Positions 1-11,463 of a stretch of DNA of 64,000 nucleotides are shown here, in pieces (position 1 is the first letter of the stretch; each line of letters opens with the position of its first letter). Under the pieces are notes generated by a model. It was not told where the DNA came from, searched no databases, and saw only the letters and a program-made list of their open reading frames with translations. Source of the DNA: Poecilobothrus nobilitatus (taxonomy: Eukaryota > Arthropoda > Insecta > Diptera > Dolichopodidae). The translations under genes and the position numbers were made by a program. The DNA is taken from NCBI GenBank assembly GCA_947095535.1, contig OX352774.1:217484965-217548964 (forward strand), written 5' to 3'.

Positions 1-1439
1 ATTTGATTTTGGTAATTTATGAATTTTATTTGTAATGAAAGCGAGCAGAAGGAATCTTTTTTCCTAGTATCCTACGCCATTATTACCTATATTATACATA
101 CATATTATAGTCATCATGTTTATTTTCTGACTGTCGCCGGTGTATCTAAAGTGTATACTGAAAAGTTTTCAGTTCATCCTCTTTTAAGCAAAAATCTTAT
201 AAAAATTACATTTTTTGCAATTAATTATTCTGATATTGTATATATGTTTCATATTATTTTTTTTTTTTGTATAAAACCTTTTTGTTTTTTAATTAAATAA
301 ATTTTAAATATATTATGATACTTTTAATAAAATTTTACATAAATTTGTTAGAATAAAAAGATTTTATTATTTATTAGATTGTTTTTGTTAATGAAAAAAA
401 TAAAAAAAAAAAAGTTTTTTCAAATTTTACAAAATATAAATATAGAAAATAAGTTAGGCTTTAAAAAACGTAACAAAAACAAAATTATTTTATATAAATA
501 GGTATCAAAACAAAAAACATAAATTTTGCATAATTTTGGGCAAAATTCTAAGAAATCATTTGTTTGATTCAGTACATACATATGTATATGAATGTATTTA
601 GGTCAAGGATGTATAAAACTTAATCAAAAATTAGGTATCTGCTCTATTTAATGAAATTTTTTTTTTTGTTATTGTTATATTTTCATTTATATTTATATTT
701 CGTCTCTTTCTATTTTGTCTTTTTCTTATAATATGGTAAATATTATACAAGTTTTGGTAAAAATTATACATATAACAACCACAAAAACCAATTTATGTTA
801 TACCAACATCAAATAAATTTTCACACTATATACTTAGATATGTAAATATTAATTAATTATATAGTTATTAGCTATAAATTATTTGAATATGTATATAAAT
901 TTATGTATGTACATAATATATATATATATATATTTATTTACATTATCAAAAATTAATACATATACATAACCTATACATAATAATACATACTATATATATA
1001 CTTTATATTATATTTTTCAATATATACATATATGTTTGTGTATATTTATATATATGTATATGTAAATTATGTAAAATGATTTATATATTAAAATATAAAT
1101 TTAGATTAATAATTATTCAATTTTAATTTTTTTTTTTTAATATGTAACAAACTGCATGCTGTGCTCTTTGATATATTTAATAAATTATTTTTTATTTATT
1201 TTAATATATTATGTCGGTTATACAGTAGGAGGGTGGTAATAATTTGAAAGGTTAAAAAAACTTGAAATGAAAAAAAAAAAAAAACTAAAAAATTTTATTG
1301 AAAACACATGGGATATCTGAAATACTAATAGGTAGATGAATATTGTAGTTTTTTTGTAATTGTAACTTTACTTTTGGAGAAAATAATCTAAAATTTTCCA
1401 TTTTTTTTAAGTCTTTTTATATTATTTAGTAATTGGTAC
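1..1439. other. AT-rich non-coding DNA
   Basis: Long poly-A and poly-T tracts and TA-runs (for example about 917-932). The open frame at 19-300 has no coding signature. Nothing recognisable. Confidence 0.7.
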
Positions 1440-1996
1440 GTTGTAGCCAGTATTGTCAGAAAATGATCAGTTTTGATCAAATTCCGCTACTCATATCTAC
1501 AAGCCTACCCTTCCGCTACTCTGAAATCAATTTTCTCCTACTTTTTCCGCTATTTAAAACCCTACCTAAAAATTGTTTAACTACTGCATACTTATAACAA
1601 ATAAATGAAAAAACGAAATAAAAAAAAAAATGAAATAAATGAAAAATAAATGGTTCATCATTTTATGAAGTTGCGTTTTAATAAGCAATTTCATATTTTG
1701 TGTCACTTTAAAATGATGTCAGTTTACATTATTTTCAATCAAACGGATTTTAACTCTAAGTACCTATATCTATTTTACACTTACACAAATATTTTTAATA
1801 ATAATTTTACCGCTGAAAAAATATGAAAGTTTGGAAAAATTATTGGAACTAAAACTATTAACAAAATTTCATGTTTACAAATTACAATATCATTAAATTC
1901 AACAAAATCATGAAATTCCGCCATAATTGTAGGTTTTTCAATTAAACTCCGCTACTTTAGCGGAATTCCGCTACTAATGACATCACTGGTTGTAGC
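1440..1996. mobile_element. Non-autonomous hAT transposon (MITE) with 8-bp target-site duplication
   Basis: The element body is 1448-1988 (541 bp). It begins CAGTATTGTCA (1448-1458) and ends TGACATCACTG (1978-1988), whose complement is CAGTGATGTCA: 11-bp terminal inverted repeats with two mismatches. Both sides carry the same 8-bp direct repeat GTTGTAGC (1440-1447 and 1989-1996). An 8-bp duplication with termini starting CAG is the hallmark of the hAT superfamily. There is no transposase frame, so it would have been moved by a relative elsewhere in the genome. Near both ends the motif TCCGCTACT recurs several times in the same orientation (about 1487-1560 and 1948-1975). In hAT elements such subterminal repeats usually bind the transposase; that role here is inferred. 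Confidence 0.85.
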
Positions 1997-2060
1997 TAAC
2001 CTTTTTCTTTTATTTAATTTTTTTTTAATCTACAAAGAAAATTTGCTGAGAAAAAATTTT

Positions 2061-2248
2061 TTCCGATGCCTCGGTGGCTTAGTGGGTAAGAACGTATAAA
2101 ATACGCTGTAAACACCGAGGGAGAGTGGGTTCGAATCCCACACACGTCCTAAAAGTTATTCCCTCTTACAACATGTACATCCACGCCTGAACAGGAAAGG
2201 CTGTGTAATTTACTGTCCTAATTTATGTGGCAGAGAAATACATTAAAA
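2061..2248 (+). mobile_element. tRNA-derived SINE, family S2, copy 1
   Basis: A tRNA-like head with an A-box region (GGTGGCTTAGTGGGTAAG, 2073-2090) and a B-box (GGGTTCGAATCCC, about 2128-2140) gives an internal RNA polymerase III promoter. It is followed by an unrelated body ending near GGCAGAGAAATACATT. The same head and body recur at 26233-26393 and in part at 4858-4983 on the other strand, so this is a dispersed SINE, not a tRNA gene. A flanking duplication is not clear. Confidence 0.8.
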
Positions 2249-2673
2249 AAATTGCTATCAAAAATTAAAAAATTAAATTTTTTTTAACTTCAAAACGTTT
2301 TAGAGCAAATATCAAAAAAAATTAAAGGTTTAAATAATACCTACATACAGAAATTTAAAAGCTTGTTATTTATACTTTTAAAAACATTTCAGAGAATGCT
2401 TTAATTTTCATAACAGAAGATATGGATTTTTATATAAAAAAAAAAATTTTATTTAAACTTCTTTAGGGCTCCCATACAAAAGTTTTGTGTACATAATTAT
2501 TTCGTAATCGATGATATGTCATGTGAAGGCGATCTTTAATACATCACTCTATTTAGTATGTCATTCTTAAACTTATGCTGGAAAATAATTAAATTATAAA
2601 ACTTGTAAATAACAAATTTAGATTTTTTTTTTTTTGTTCAAATTACACCTCTTTAATTCTTTCATATTTTTTT
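2249..2673. other. AT-rich non-coding DNA
   Basis: No gene or repeat recognised. Confidence 0.6.
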
Positions 2674-2945
2674 TACAGACCGCATACATTACTTATACAT
2701 TGTAGGTATTGTTTTCATACTAAAAATTTGTACCCGAGATTTTGGCAAATATGCACTACTCCGGTGTGGAGAAGGCTGTAAACAATTTTTTAGCATGATG
2801 TCTCTCTGCGGGTGTGTCTATGTGTGTGTGTGTATGTCTCTGGGCACGTGAACAGCTTAAACAACTGACCGGAATTTTTTGCAATTGCATATTTAAGGTT
2901 TTGACATAAATATCTCGGATTGATAAGCTTTTGGAGCAAATCAGA
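2674..2945 (+). repeat. Dispersed repeat R1, copy 1
   Basis: Nearly identical to 28966-29420 over long blocks: the start GACCGCATACA, the segment around CCCGAGATTTTGGCAAATAT, a GT-rich microsatellite (about 2818-2834), and the end TAAGCTTTTGGAGCAAA. Copy 1 is continuous across the point where copy 2 holds an insertion. The minus-strand open frame at 2790-3014, with Thr-His repeats, is only a translation of the GT microsatellite. The type of element is unknown. Confidence 0.75.
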
Positions 2946-3814
2946 CAACCGCAAGTGGTAGTTTACTAGTGTAATTTTTAAGTTTTTTACGAATATTTCG
3001 TAACGGATATTCATTTTTCACGAATATCTTTTCCAAATCGGAGGGATATCTTATATCAATTATATCTTACATAATTGCCTTCACAAAAAACTTAGTTTAT
3101 AAAACAAAATGTAAATAAATTAACTAAAATTAGAAAGATTTGAAATTGTACAAGAATTTTGGTAGTGGAATTAATTATTTGTAAAAACCTTAAAAATTTT
3201 AGAAAGTTCACAATAAGATTTGTCGAGAAAACATTTATTTTTGGGATATAAGAAAAAGTCGCCAGCCATGAATTAAAAGTTTAAGATTATTTTTAATATA
3301 ATATGCAATTTATAAGAAAATCTGATTGCAAGTTAAGAATTAAAAATCTTACACTTTAATGAACACTGCATTTAAATCTCTAAAAACTTTTCCATAATAT
3401 ATAGTAAATAACATAAATTTTAGAGTAGTATCAGTATATCAAATTAGAAAAATACTTACATACATATTCTATTTTTGACATATTGAAGTTTTACATAAAT
3501 AAAATTTTTTGTCATCTCCTTCTTCATGATAATGAAAATGACAATCATTTTATGATATTGCAAAATAAATTGTACCATTTTTATTAAGTCAGAAACGGAT
3601 TTAAATTTTTACTTGACAATTTGTGTTGAAACCTATGTACATATATACATAAATACATAGGTACCGTATAAAAAAAGTATTTTACTGTATAATATACAAT
3701 TGCCTTCACTCCCGAATTAAATGCATACATATAATAATATACGTCTTGATGATGTAGTTTATATTATATATATGTAAGTATACTAATCTTTTTAAGAAAA
3801 CTGATAAAAAGAAC
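2946..3814. other. AT-rich non-coding DNA
   Basis: Only short AT-rich motifs. The minus-strand frame 3764-3964 runs into repeat R2 and is not supported as a gene. Confidence 0.6.
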
Positions 3815-4593
3815 AACAAGGTAGAATGTAAACCAACGGTTTTTAAAAGCGCACATTTCCAAAAGCACAATACAAACTTTTAGAATTGTGACTTGCACAA
3901 AAATTTGAAAATTTAAGAAATAAAATTTAAGAAATTTAAATGTGAAAATAGGACTTTTCTGCAATTTTGAGGTTCTGTAAGTCCGGAACCCTATATTACG
4001 GTTTTTTTTTAATGCAGGTAAAAATATTTTACTGGAGCTTTAATTTTTATGTCATGCCGAAGAAAAATTTGTACAGATGCCTAAAAATAGCAAATTTTCA
4101 ATTTTTGAGCCTTAATAGCTCATAAACAGGGGATGATCCAAAAAAAATTTCTTAGCAAACTTATACTAATTCTAAAAGTTCTTTCTGCCCTCAAAACTTC
4201 AAATCCCTATCTAAGAACATTCCGGAGTTATGAGGGTAGAAAAATCTTGCAAAATTTTATTTTCACATAACGGTAAATTTAAATACTAAATTAAAAAAAT
4301 TGTATAATTTTGATATTAGTTTACCAAGTTAAAAAAAATACCTGTCGAATGACGTTTTCAGATTGAAAAAATCTTAAGCAAAACATGAGATATATGTATC
4401 TAAAAATAGGGCTTTTTCAAAGTTTGAGGGGCTGTAGCTCCGTAATGGATGCAACTACATGAAAAAGTTGTTCCACAAAATTATTTTTTTTATGTGACCT
4501 ACCCATGGTTAAATTTTTTTTTCTCTATTTTTAACGGTGTAGAAGTTTTATAAACAGACTGACGGATCGACGGATGAACGGACAGAGTGAAAC
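3815..4593 (+). repeat. Dispersed repeat R2, copy A
   Basis: A ~780-bp repeat starting AACAAGGTAGAATGTAAA and ending GGACAGAGTGAAAC (4580-4593). Diverged copies with the same two ends lie on the minus strand at 6106-6834 and 30826-31645. Landmarks shared in the same order are TCTAAAAATAG, CATTCCGGAGTTA, TTCACATAACG and GTGTAGAAGTTTT. Just before the right end is a GACGGAT-rich stretch (4560-4582). No reading frame is conserved between copies, so it is non-coding or long dead. Confidence 0.75.
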
Positions 4594-4857
4594 TAATAAA
4601 CACATTTTTTGAAGAAATGTGCTAAAAAGGAAAAAAAATTTAGAGTTAAAAAATGCTAAGAAAAGAGTATATCGTGAAATAAAAAAAATTTACAAAAATT
4701 TCAAATTCAACAGAAATAAATGATAAACTCTCAAAAAGAATTTTAAAATATTAACTGTTAAGTTGAAGAAATAAAAAAAAAAATAAACAAATTTTGCAGT
4801 TTTCTCCAAAATTATAGCATTATTTTTATTATTATTGTTTTTTTTTTGTTTTTTTGT

Positions 4858-4983
4858 TCACATTAATGTAGCAGTGTATTTCTCTGCTACATTAATATGA
4901 ACAGGAATTTATACAGCCTTTCTTTTACAGGCGTGTTTTTAAATGTTGTAAGCGAAAAATCACACTCTCTTGGTGCTTATGAA
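4858..4983 (-). mobile_element. SINE family S2, copy 2, 5'-truncated
   Basis: On the minus strand it matches the S2 body: CACCAAGAGAGTGTGA, then the shared CACGCCTG(T/A) block, GGCTGTATAAATT and GCAGAGAAATACACTG. The A-box half is missing and the B-box is destroyed. The tail region contains a short palindrome (GTAGCAG...CTGCTAC, 4868-4890). Confidence 0.65.
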
Positions 4984-6105
4984 AGGAACTGACGATTATG
5001 GAACTTCCTACATTTTACGGAACTTAATTTTATGTTAAGTTTAAATAATAGTAACTTTACACACCAATCGCCACAAATTTTTGACAGATTCGTATTATGT
5101 AAAAGTTATGTCTATCGATTAAATGACTTTATGACTTTTGAAATTGAAAAACTGCTGATCAGATAAAGTAAATTATTTCCGCGTAATTATTCTAAGCAAA
5201 GCAAAGAAAATTATACAAACCTTTTCAAACCTACTATTTCTATCTACTCTGCTTTATTTGAAATTTTTTTTTATTGGTAAAATTTAAGCTTCAGCAATCA
5301 CTATAAACACATCAGTACTAATGACTAAACTTTAAATCTGTAGTGTATTTTCAAAGGTGATGGTTTGTGACCCTTGGCAATTTCTACTCGTACTCTATAT
5401 ATTATTAACCCGTATGCTCAATCACTAGTTAAAGGACCTTCACTTAATTAGTTCAAAAATCTAAATTTTTAATTTTTTTTCTACACTAAAAACTTAAAAG
5501 TGATTTTTAAATACAAAAAATTCCTCTAAGCTTAAACGATACTGCAACTATAAATATAAGCCTTCATTTATTCAATTTTTTTTTTCAGTTTTTATTTAAA
5601 TTGTATAATATATAGTTATGTTTATATGTACTTATAAAATATTTCTGTATTCAAATTTTTTAGAAAGATATATATGTATATATATAAACACGATTATATA
5701 TATATATAAACACGAAAATATTTAGTATTTACTCAAACCAATCATGGTCTTAAAATATTTTTCCGTAATAAATAAAACAAATTTTTAAATCGACAAAAAA
5801 AAAAAAAAAAATCAATAAATAGTGATTTTTATGGAATACATGAAAAAGAAATCCGGAATTACGGAAAAAATAAAATGATATAAAATTTAAATAAAACATT
5901 AAAAGGAAATGGAAAACCTTTAACATTTAAGAAAAAATTTTGATAAATATTTTATATCTATTAATATATTTTTTAGACGTTTGACAAATCAATGGTAAAT
6001 TTAAATTATTAACACTTTTAAGGTTTGCTATTTTTTTCGAAACCATTTTTAACATATTTTTCAAAAAAAAATTGAAAAATTTACTTATTTGCTTATTATT
6101 TATAT
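4984..6105. other. AT-rich non-coding DNA between the inverted R2 copies
   Basis: Holds a twice-repeated TATATATAAACACGA motif (about 5682-5716) and poly-A runs. No gene seen; the frame 5927-6121 is low-complexity and overlaps the R2 end. Confidence 0.6.
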
Positions 6106-6834
6106 GTTTCACTCTGTCCATTCATAGTTAACAAAACTTCTACACTGTTTAAGACAGAAAAATGAAATTTTAGCCAAGGTTATGGCACTTTAAACAATTT
6201 ATGCTGTAGATTTGTAGAAGAACTTTTATAGCTCAACCAGCAAAGTTTAAAAAAAAAACCTATTTTCCAAAGTGTATATATCTTAGGTTCTAAATATTAT
6301 TTCAATCTATAATTGAACGATAGGATTTTTTTTTATCTTTATAAGTAAATCAATATTAAAATTATACAAATTTTTTGCAATTAATTATTTACATTTAACG
6401 TTATGTGAATAAAAAATTTTGAAAAATTTAGCACTTTATTCTAACTCCGGAACGCTTTAAATTTAGATTCTTTAAATTTTGAGTGAAAAAAGATCTTTCA
6501 GAGTTAGTATATTAGCATATGTTTCCTCCAGCCGAAAAGCCTTTAGGGGTTAAAAATTTTTCTATTTTTAGACACCTGCAACTTAAGAACCTGTACCATT
6601 TTTACAAAATAAAGCATAAAAATTTAAGCCTTTACACTATAATTTTATAAGTATTAATGGCTTTTCTTAATTATGTGGCATTTTCTTAAACTTGAAAAAA
6701 GTGTCTCTTAAATTTTCCACAATTTTTTCTTACATATAAAATTCTGAGAAAATTTACAAATTTTGATGCAAATCACAGTATTGTTATCCATTTGTTTGTT
6801 TGTATTGCCTTTGAATTTACATTCTGCCTTGTTT
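6106..6834 (-). repeat. Dispersed repeat R2, copy B
   Basis: The reverse complement aligns with copy A from GGCAGAATGTAAA to GGACAGAGTGAAAC with many substitutions and small gaps. The clearest shared blocks are CGTTCCGGAGTTAG (about 6434-6448) and GTGTAGAAGTTTTG (about 6132-6146). The pair forms a large imperfect inverted repeat with a ~1.5-kb spacer. Confidence 0.7.
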
Positions 6835-6928
6835 AATTCAAAATTTAATTCAAAAACTATTTACTATTTACCATTATTTTAAACAACTATTTAGTTAATT
6901 ATTTTCTATATTTTTATTTTTATTTTAG

Positions 6929-7076
6929 AATCCAACAAACGTTTTTGTTTTTAAGTGAAAAAAACATCGTCATCAAAAACAAATTTTAAAGGAAATATTT
7001 TATTCATTATATTTGAATGTTTAAAAACTATGGAACGTGCTGGATGTAAAACTGCAAGTGGATTACAAAAATTAGA
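6929..7076 (+). CDS. Putative first coding exon of a plus-strand gene with a very long intron
   Basis: This is the only segment with the full signature of a spliced coding exon. An acceptor (TTTTTATTTTTATTTTAG, ending 6928) precedes a ~100-bp leader and then ATG at 7030-7032 in the context AAACTATGG. The frame reads MERAGCKTASGLQKL (7030-7074) plus GA, and the donor GA|GTAAGT lies at 7077, a perfect match to the insect donor consensus. If unspliced, the frame would stop at 7078 after 16 codons. Base use in the exon is richer in G and C than its surroundings. The family is not recognised and no continuation exon was found in the window, so the remaining exons would lie beyond 64000. The alternative is a chance micro-ORF next to splice-like sequence. 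What is seen is the splice signals and frame; the gene itself is inferred. Confidence 0.4.
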
Positions 7077-7738
7077 GTAAGTTCTTTTTATCCTTATAGT
7101 AAAATCTAAAAAATATCACAAAAAATATATATATATGTAATAATTTAATATAAAATGAAGGTTTAAAAGTTTTTATTAGCTGCTCACTAAAAATTTTTTT
7201 ATTTTATTAAAAAAAAAAAATATTTTGTTCATCCATTGATGAACGCCAAAAATTTAGATAAATTTTTTTAAAATATTTATTGCTTACTACTTTATTATTC
7301 TTTATAATTTTCCTAAAGTTGTTTACCTCAAAAAATCCCTTTGTAAAGCATTTGAATCAGTTTTCTTTAGATGCTGTTATGTTTTTATTGCCTGTCATAT
7401 TTTTTCCCCCATATTTCCTTCATATTTTTTTAATTTTCTGTCAGTTAAATGAATATTATCAAAAAAACGAAGCAAAGTCGTCATATTTACTTTCCTCTAA
7501 AAAAGTTTTCTAAAAAGGATATTATTTATTGTAGAATTGGTCTCATAGATATGATTATTTTTTTTTCCCGTATTATTTTAATCCTTTCAAATGTTTTTAA
7601 TTAGTTTTTAGTCTCGTCTTTTTTTTTTTTTTTTGTTCTATTTTCGACCACCCATCCTGAACTTTATTTTAAATTTAACTATTATTAAATTGCAAAGAAG
7701 AATTTTTTTTTTTATATACATACCTAAATTTATAGACA
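7077..7738. other. Start of the putative intron, non-coding
   Basis: T-rich sequence. The open frame 7280-7513 is dominated by Phe, Leu and Lys from poly-T and is not convincing. Confidence 0.5.
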
Positions 7739-8370
7739 CAGCCGGATTAAGATCCATAGAATGCCCTAAGCACTACAAACAAAAAAAAAGGAACAAAATA
7801 TTGCATTATACTCGTATATGTATACATGTATATATAAATACATTGAATATGTTAAGCTATTTATATGAATACAGGCATTTTCAGAAAATTACCTATGACT
7901 ATGCAATAACAAAGTTTAAAAAGCGCCCGTATCTTGAGAATAAGAAGTCGAAGTATAAGAGTATAAGAATACTACGGTTGCTTACAATTGGCTAAAGTTA
8001 GTACACGATTGAACAATTTGAGTAAAATTTACTTGTATGAAATTTGTTTCACTAGCAAAAAAAGTGACACTATTCGTCATAATGCTCTAAACAAGTGCTT
8101 AGTTTACTTATTTGTTCCATGACCAAATGTACCATATAATGTTTAATTTACCACAATAAGCAGAACATCTTGATGTGCTTAAGACTCAAAACTTAACATA
8201 ATCAGTTCATAGTTACTTCCATTGGAAAAATGTCAAAAGTCCCAAATAAATATTTGTCCGTTAGTTTTACTGCTATCAAAAACTTGAGAAGCGCTAAATA
8301 TTTATAGTTCTAACAATATCGAGGAGAGTACTGAAGAGATTGTGGACAAAATAAATTGAAAAATAAATAT
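7739..8370 (+). pseudogene. Decayed hAT-type transposon relic (possible ZMYM1-like transposase end)
   Basis: At 7739 the sequence CAGCCGGATTAAG, followed by CCCTAAGCACT, resembles the termini of hAT elements that encode ZMYM1-like transposases. About 480 bp downstream on the same strand, scrambled frames recall the hAT C-terminal region: around 8255-8300 a string like SFTAIKNLRSAK (family pattern RSFSxLKxIKNYLRS), then NNIEESTEEIVDKIN at 8312-8356. Several frameshifts and stops separate these pieces. No matching right terminus was found. The assignment rests on weak family resemblance. Confidence 0.35.
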
Positions 8371-9855
8371 TGATGCCATTATATTTAGGTTTTAGGTTGA
8401 CTTTAGCCGTAGTAATGCGGAATTTTTTTTAGATATAAATCCCGATATTTATCGTATATTATTTTTATTAAATTTGTTGTCTTGGTTTTAAAATAATGGA
8501 GAAAAAAATCAAAATGACCGTAGATCGTATGTCTTGTCATAAGTTTTATGAATAAATTAAGGTAAAAATTGACTGAAAACAAAAGTAAAAATTCGTTGAT
8601 ACTCATTTTGCTTAAAGAATTCAAAAACTTAGAATAACTTTTTTCACTAGTGAAAAAAAAAAGTAAAAAGGAAACAAAAAATAAAAACAAAAACAAAATA
8701 ATGTGATTTCACCTTTTAACGATTAGAGACATCTGGGACTACAAAAAGTCAATTTGTTTCTTACACTTTTTTAGTTTTTTTTTTGTCTCTTCTTATTTTT
8801 CTTTATTCAGTGGGCTTCACAAATATTGTTTCTGGCTTATAAATAAGGATTACAAGGATTAAAAGATGAAGATTTTATTTAAAGAATTAAAGTGAAAATT
8901 TTCTTAAATTAAGTGATAGAATAAAAACTGTTTAAATATCGAGATAAAATTATGAGTAAAATAACATTTTCATTTTAAAGTTTATGTTATGGTTTTTTTT
9001 TTTTTTGCATAATTTTATGTTTTTTATGAACATAAAAAAAGGAATCCTATTGTAAATATGATGACAGAATTTGAAAATGAAAATTTTCTTTTTAATGTTG
9101 GATACTGTATATTATAATCTCTTCTTACAACATAAATCTACAAGACAACTTTGTTAAACGAGGAGACTGATTTGAAATTTTATAAAATGTTAAAACAGAA
9201 TTTTTACGGAGGCGGATTCAAGTTCACAACTTGGAAGAATCATGTAAACAATATTCTATGGATAAAATGTTTCCATAAAAGAAAAATGTTGTTCTTTTAC
9301 AGAAAATAACGACCCCGCATAGGCGAAACCAGTATATGTCAATTTCAATACTACCTTTCACCTTTTCAATAATATATATATATAATATGTATATCGTTGC
9401 GAAAAGGATGAAAAGGAGATTTGTAAGCATCCTTGACGTTGTTATTTTTTTATATAAACCTTACTATCTCTTAATTTATTGAATAAGAGGTAAAATTAAG
9501 ATAAAGTAATAAGGTAAGTTACCTAATGATTACTTTACCGTTTGTTTGTGGTGATAGGTGTTGCCGTTGTGAAATATAAGACTTTAAAGTTGAAAATTTT
9601 GCGAAAAAAACCAATCTTTCATATCTTTCCTTAAAAACAAGATATCACAAAATTTTGCCAAAAAAAAACCTCGCAATAGATGTAATCTGTCTTTTCTATA
9701 ATCCATATACACATACTTAATTAGAGGTAGGCCTCTTATATTTACTTTTGTTCTTATACAAAATTCTATATAAAGCTACATGATTTGAGCTGGATAATCA
9801 TATTTAATTTTGTTTAGCATTTTGGCGAACCGATCATAATTAAGATAATTAAGCT
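8371..9855. other. AT-rich non-coding DNA
   Basis: The minus-strand frames at 8403-8696 and 9224-9430 are hydrophobic or low-complexity with no family resemblance. Nothing supported. Confidence 0.55.
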
Positions 9856-10033
9856 TTAATTCTTTTCCTCTATAAATATTCGCTCAAATTCATGTTCAAA
9901 CTGCAAATGTTCTTCCCGCAATCTTTCTCTCGTTAAGCGTTATTTAAAACCCCTATTATTAGTGCCTTCAATCATCTGAGTATGAGAACAGGTTATCGGA
10001 TTAATAATATTTTCAACCTGGCTCACAGTTTAA
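9856..10033 (-). pseudogene. C-terminal fragment of a Merlin/ISXO2-like transposase
   Basis: One minus-strand frame runs from about 10033 to a stop at 9856-9858 with a single internal TAA (9940-9942). It holds NPITCSHTQMIEG, then FK, the stop, and RLTRERLREEHLQFEHEFERIF. The HTQxIE block followed by a basic helix and a final helix ending near a W/F-rich segment is the pattern at the end of ISXO2-like (IS1595/Merlin) DDE transposases, where the Glu of the HTxxIE block is thought to be the last catalytic acid. Only ~60 residues survive, with no inverted termini seen nearby. The hydrophilic composition contrasts with the flanking poly-A/T. An unrelated coiled-coil exon fragment is the alternative. 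Confidence 0.4.
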
Positions 10034-11463
10034 TGAAAAAAAAAAACATTTTATTTAAATTTAAAAATTTTTTGCAGTTATATTAAATAGACTCTTAAAA
10101 TAAATTGCTTGAATTTTACAAAGTATGCATTACTGAAAGATCGTCACTCAGTCTTTATATCATTTAAAAATAAAAATAAAAATTAAACTTGTGTACTTTT
10201 AATTCACAAACACAATCAAATTAAAAGAAAATCTACTGAGAAAAAAAAAATTAAATTTGAAAATTGTTATGACCGGAACAGATTTAATTTTTATGTTCAG
10301 AAGAGCAATTTTTATTACATGGACTTATGGACATTTACAATATATGTGCTTTTTACTAAAAAAAAAAAAAAAAAACATGAACTTTTTAGTTCCTGTTTTT
10401 TTTTTTTTTCAGCTCAGACAAAACACTTTTACAAAAAGTCAGAAAGAGAGAAAAGAAAAAACAAAATATACATATATATATATATATATTTTAAAGAATG
10501 AAAAATAAAAATTTTCTCAGATCGTTTAACTCTTTAAATGTTACAAAGTAAGAAAATGAAAATTTAAAATTGAATATATATATTTTTTGTAAAATATATC
10601 TTTAGTTTAAATTTTAAGTGAAAACATAAATCTATAAACAATAAAATATATATATATATAAAATAAAATATAGTTATAATCTATATAATATACATATATA
10701 ATTTTCTTTCTCATTTTTTCTAGATATGTATTTTCAATGTTAATTGACTTAAATTACAAATTTTACCCCATAAGTGTATAAAAATATGTGAATGTCACTA
10801 CACCTTTTGTATGTATGTCATGCATGTCTGGAAAATTTTTATGGTTGAGATAATTTCACTATAAAATATACAAATGTTGTATATATATATATACAAATAT
10901 CTTATATGATTATACTATAATTAATGGAAGTGTAAAATGACCAAGGTTGTTATATTATAGAATGCAATTAAAAATAGCTTAAGGTTTTCATTACCTATAC
11001 CCTATTCACATTATATATATACATACATTTTTTATGTGAATCTTTGTTTATCTATTCTCTTAATATCTATAAATATAGATACATATATATAGTATATATA
11101 TACCAAAATTGTATTTATTTAACTTTTATTCTAAAGTTTTTAATATTGAAGATAATGAAAATGTTGTTACATTTTAAGTTAAATGTTAAGGTTTTAGGGT
11201 ATTTGTATCTGTTTTTCTTCATTTGATATCATTTTAACACTTAATTATTACATTCTTATCTAAAAGTAAAGTAAAGAAAAATAATTATAATTAAATTGTG
11301 TTCAAAATTTAATTTTTAGTACTTTTAAAATTTGAAATAGGTGTATGTGAAAAAAATTTCCCTGTTCAATAATAGAATGGTTATAGAAATAAATATGAAA
11401 TTGAATATTTTACTGAAATGATATGTTGTTAATTAATATAAGACTTAATTACTGCTTAAATTT
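10034..11463. other. AT-rich DNA with TA-runs
   Basis: TA-runs near 10470-10489, 10649-10662 and 10879-10893. A T-tract-AG acceptor-like site at about 10396-10411 is not followed by coding sequence. No gene seen. Confidence 0.6.

Noticed and set aside
2061..2150. tRNA gene call for the A/B-box head (also at 43291, 50186 and 61644)
   Set aside because: Each head continues into a shared non-tRNA body with an A-rich or ATAA tail; acceptor stems do not close properly. SINEs explain them better.
2790..3014. Minus-strand frame with Thr-His repeats, and its twin at 29008-29205
   Set aside because: Both come from the GT microsatellite inside repeat R1.
4003..4025. Acceptor-donor fusion TTTTTTTTTAATGCAG|GTAAAA as a ratchet site
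   Set aside because: Lies inside repeat R2 copy A, and the donor is weak.
10257..10508. Overlapping plus-strand frames with poly-Lys and Ile-Tyr runs
   Set aside because: Low-complexity translation of poly-A, poly-T and TA-runs.
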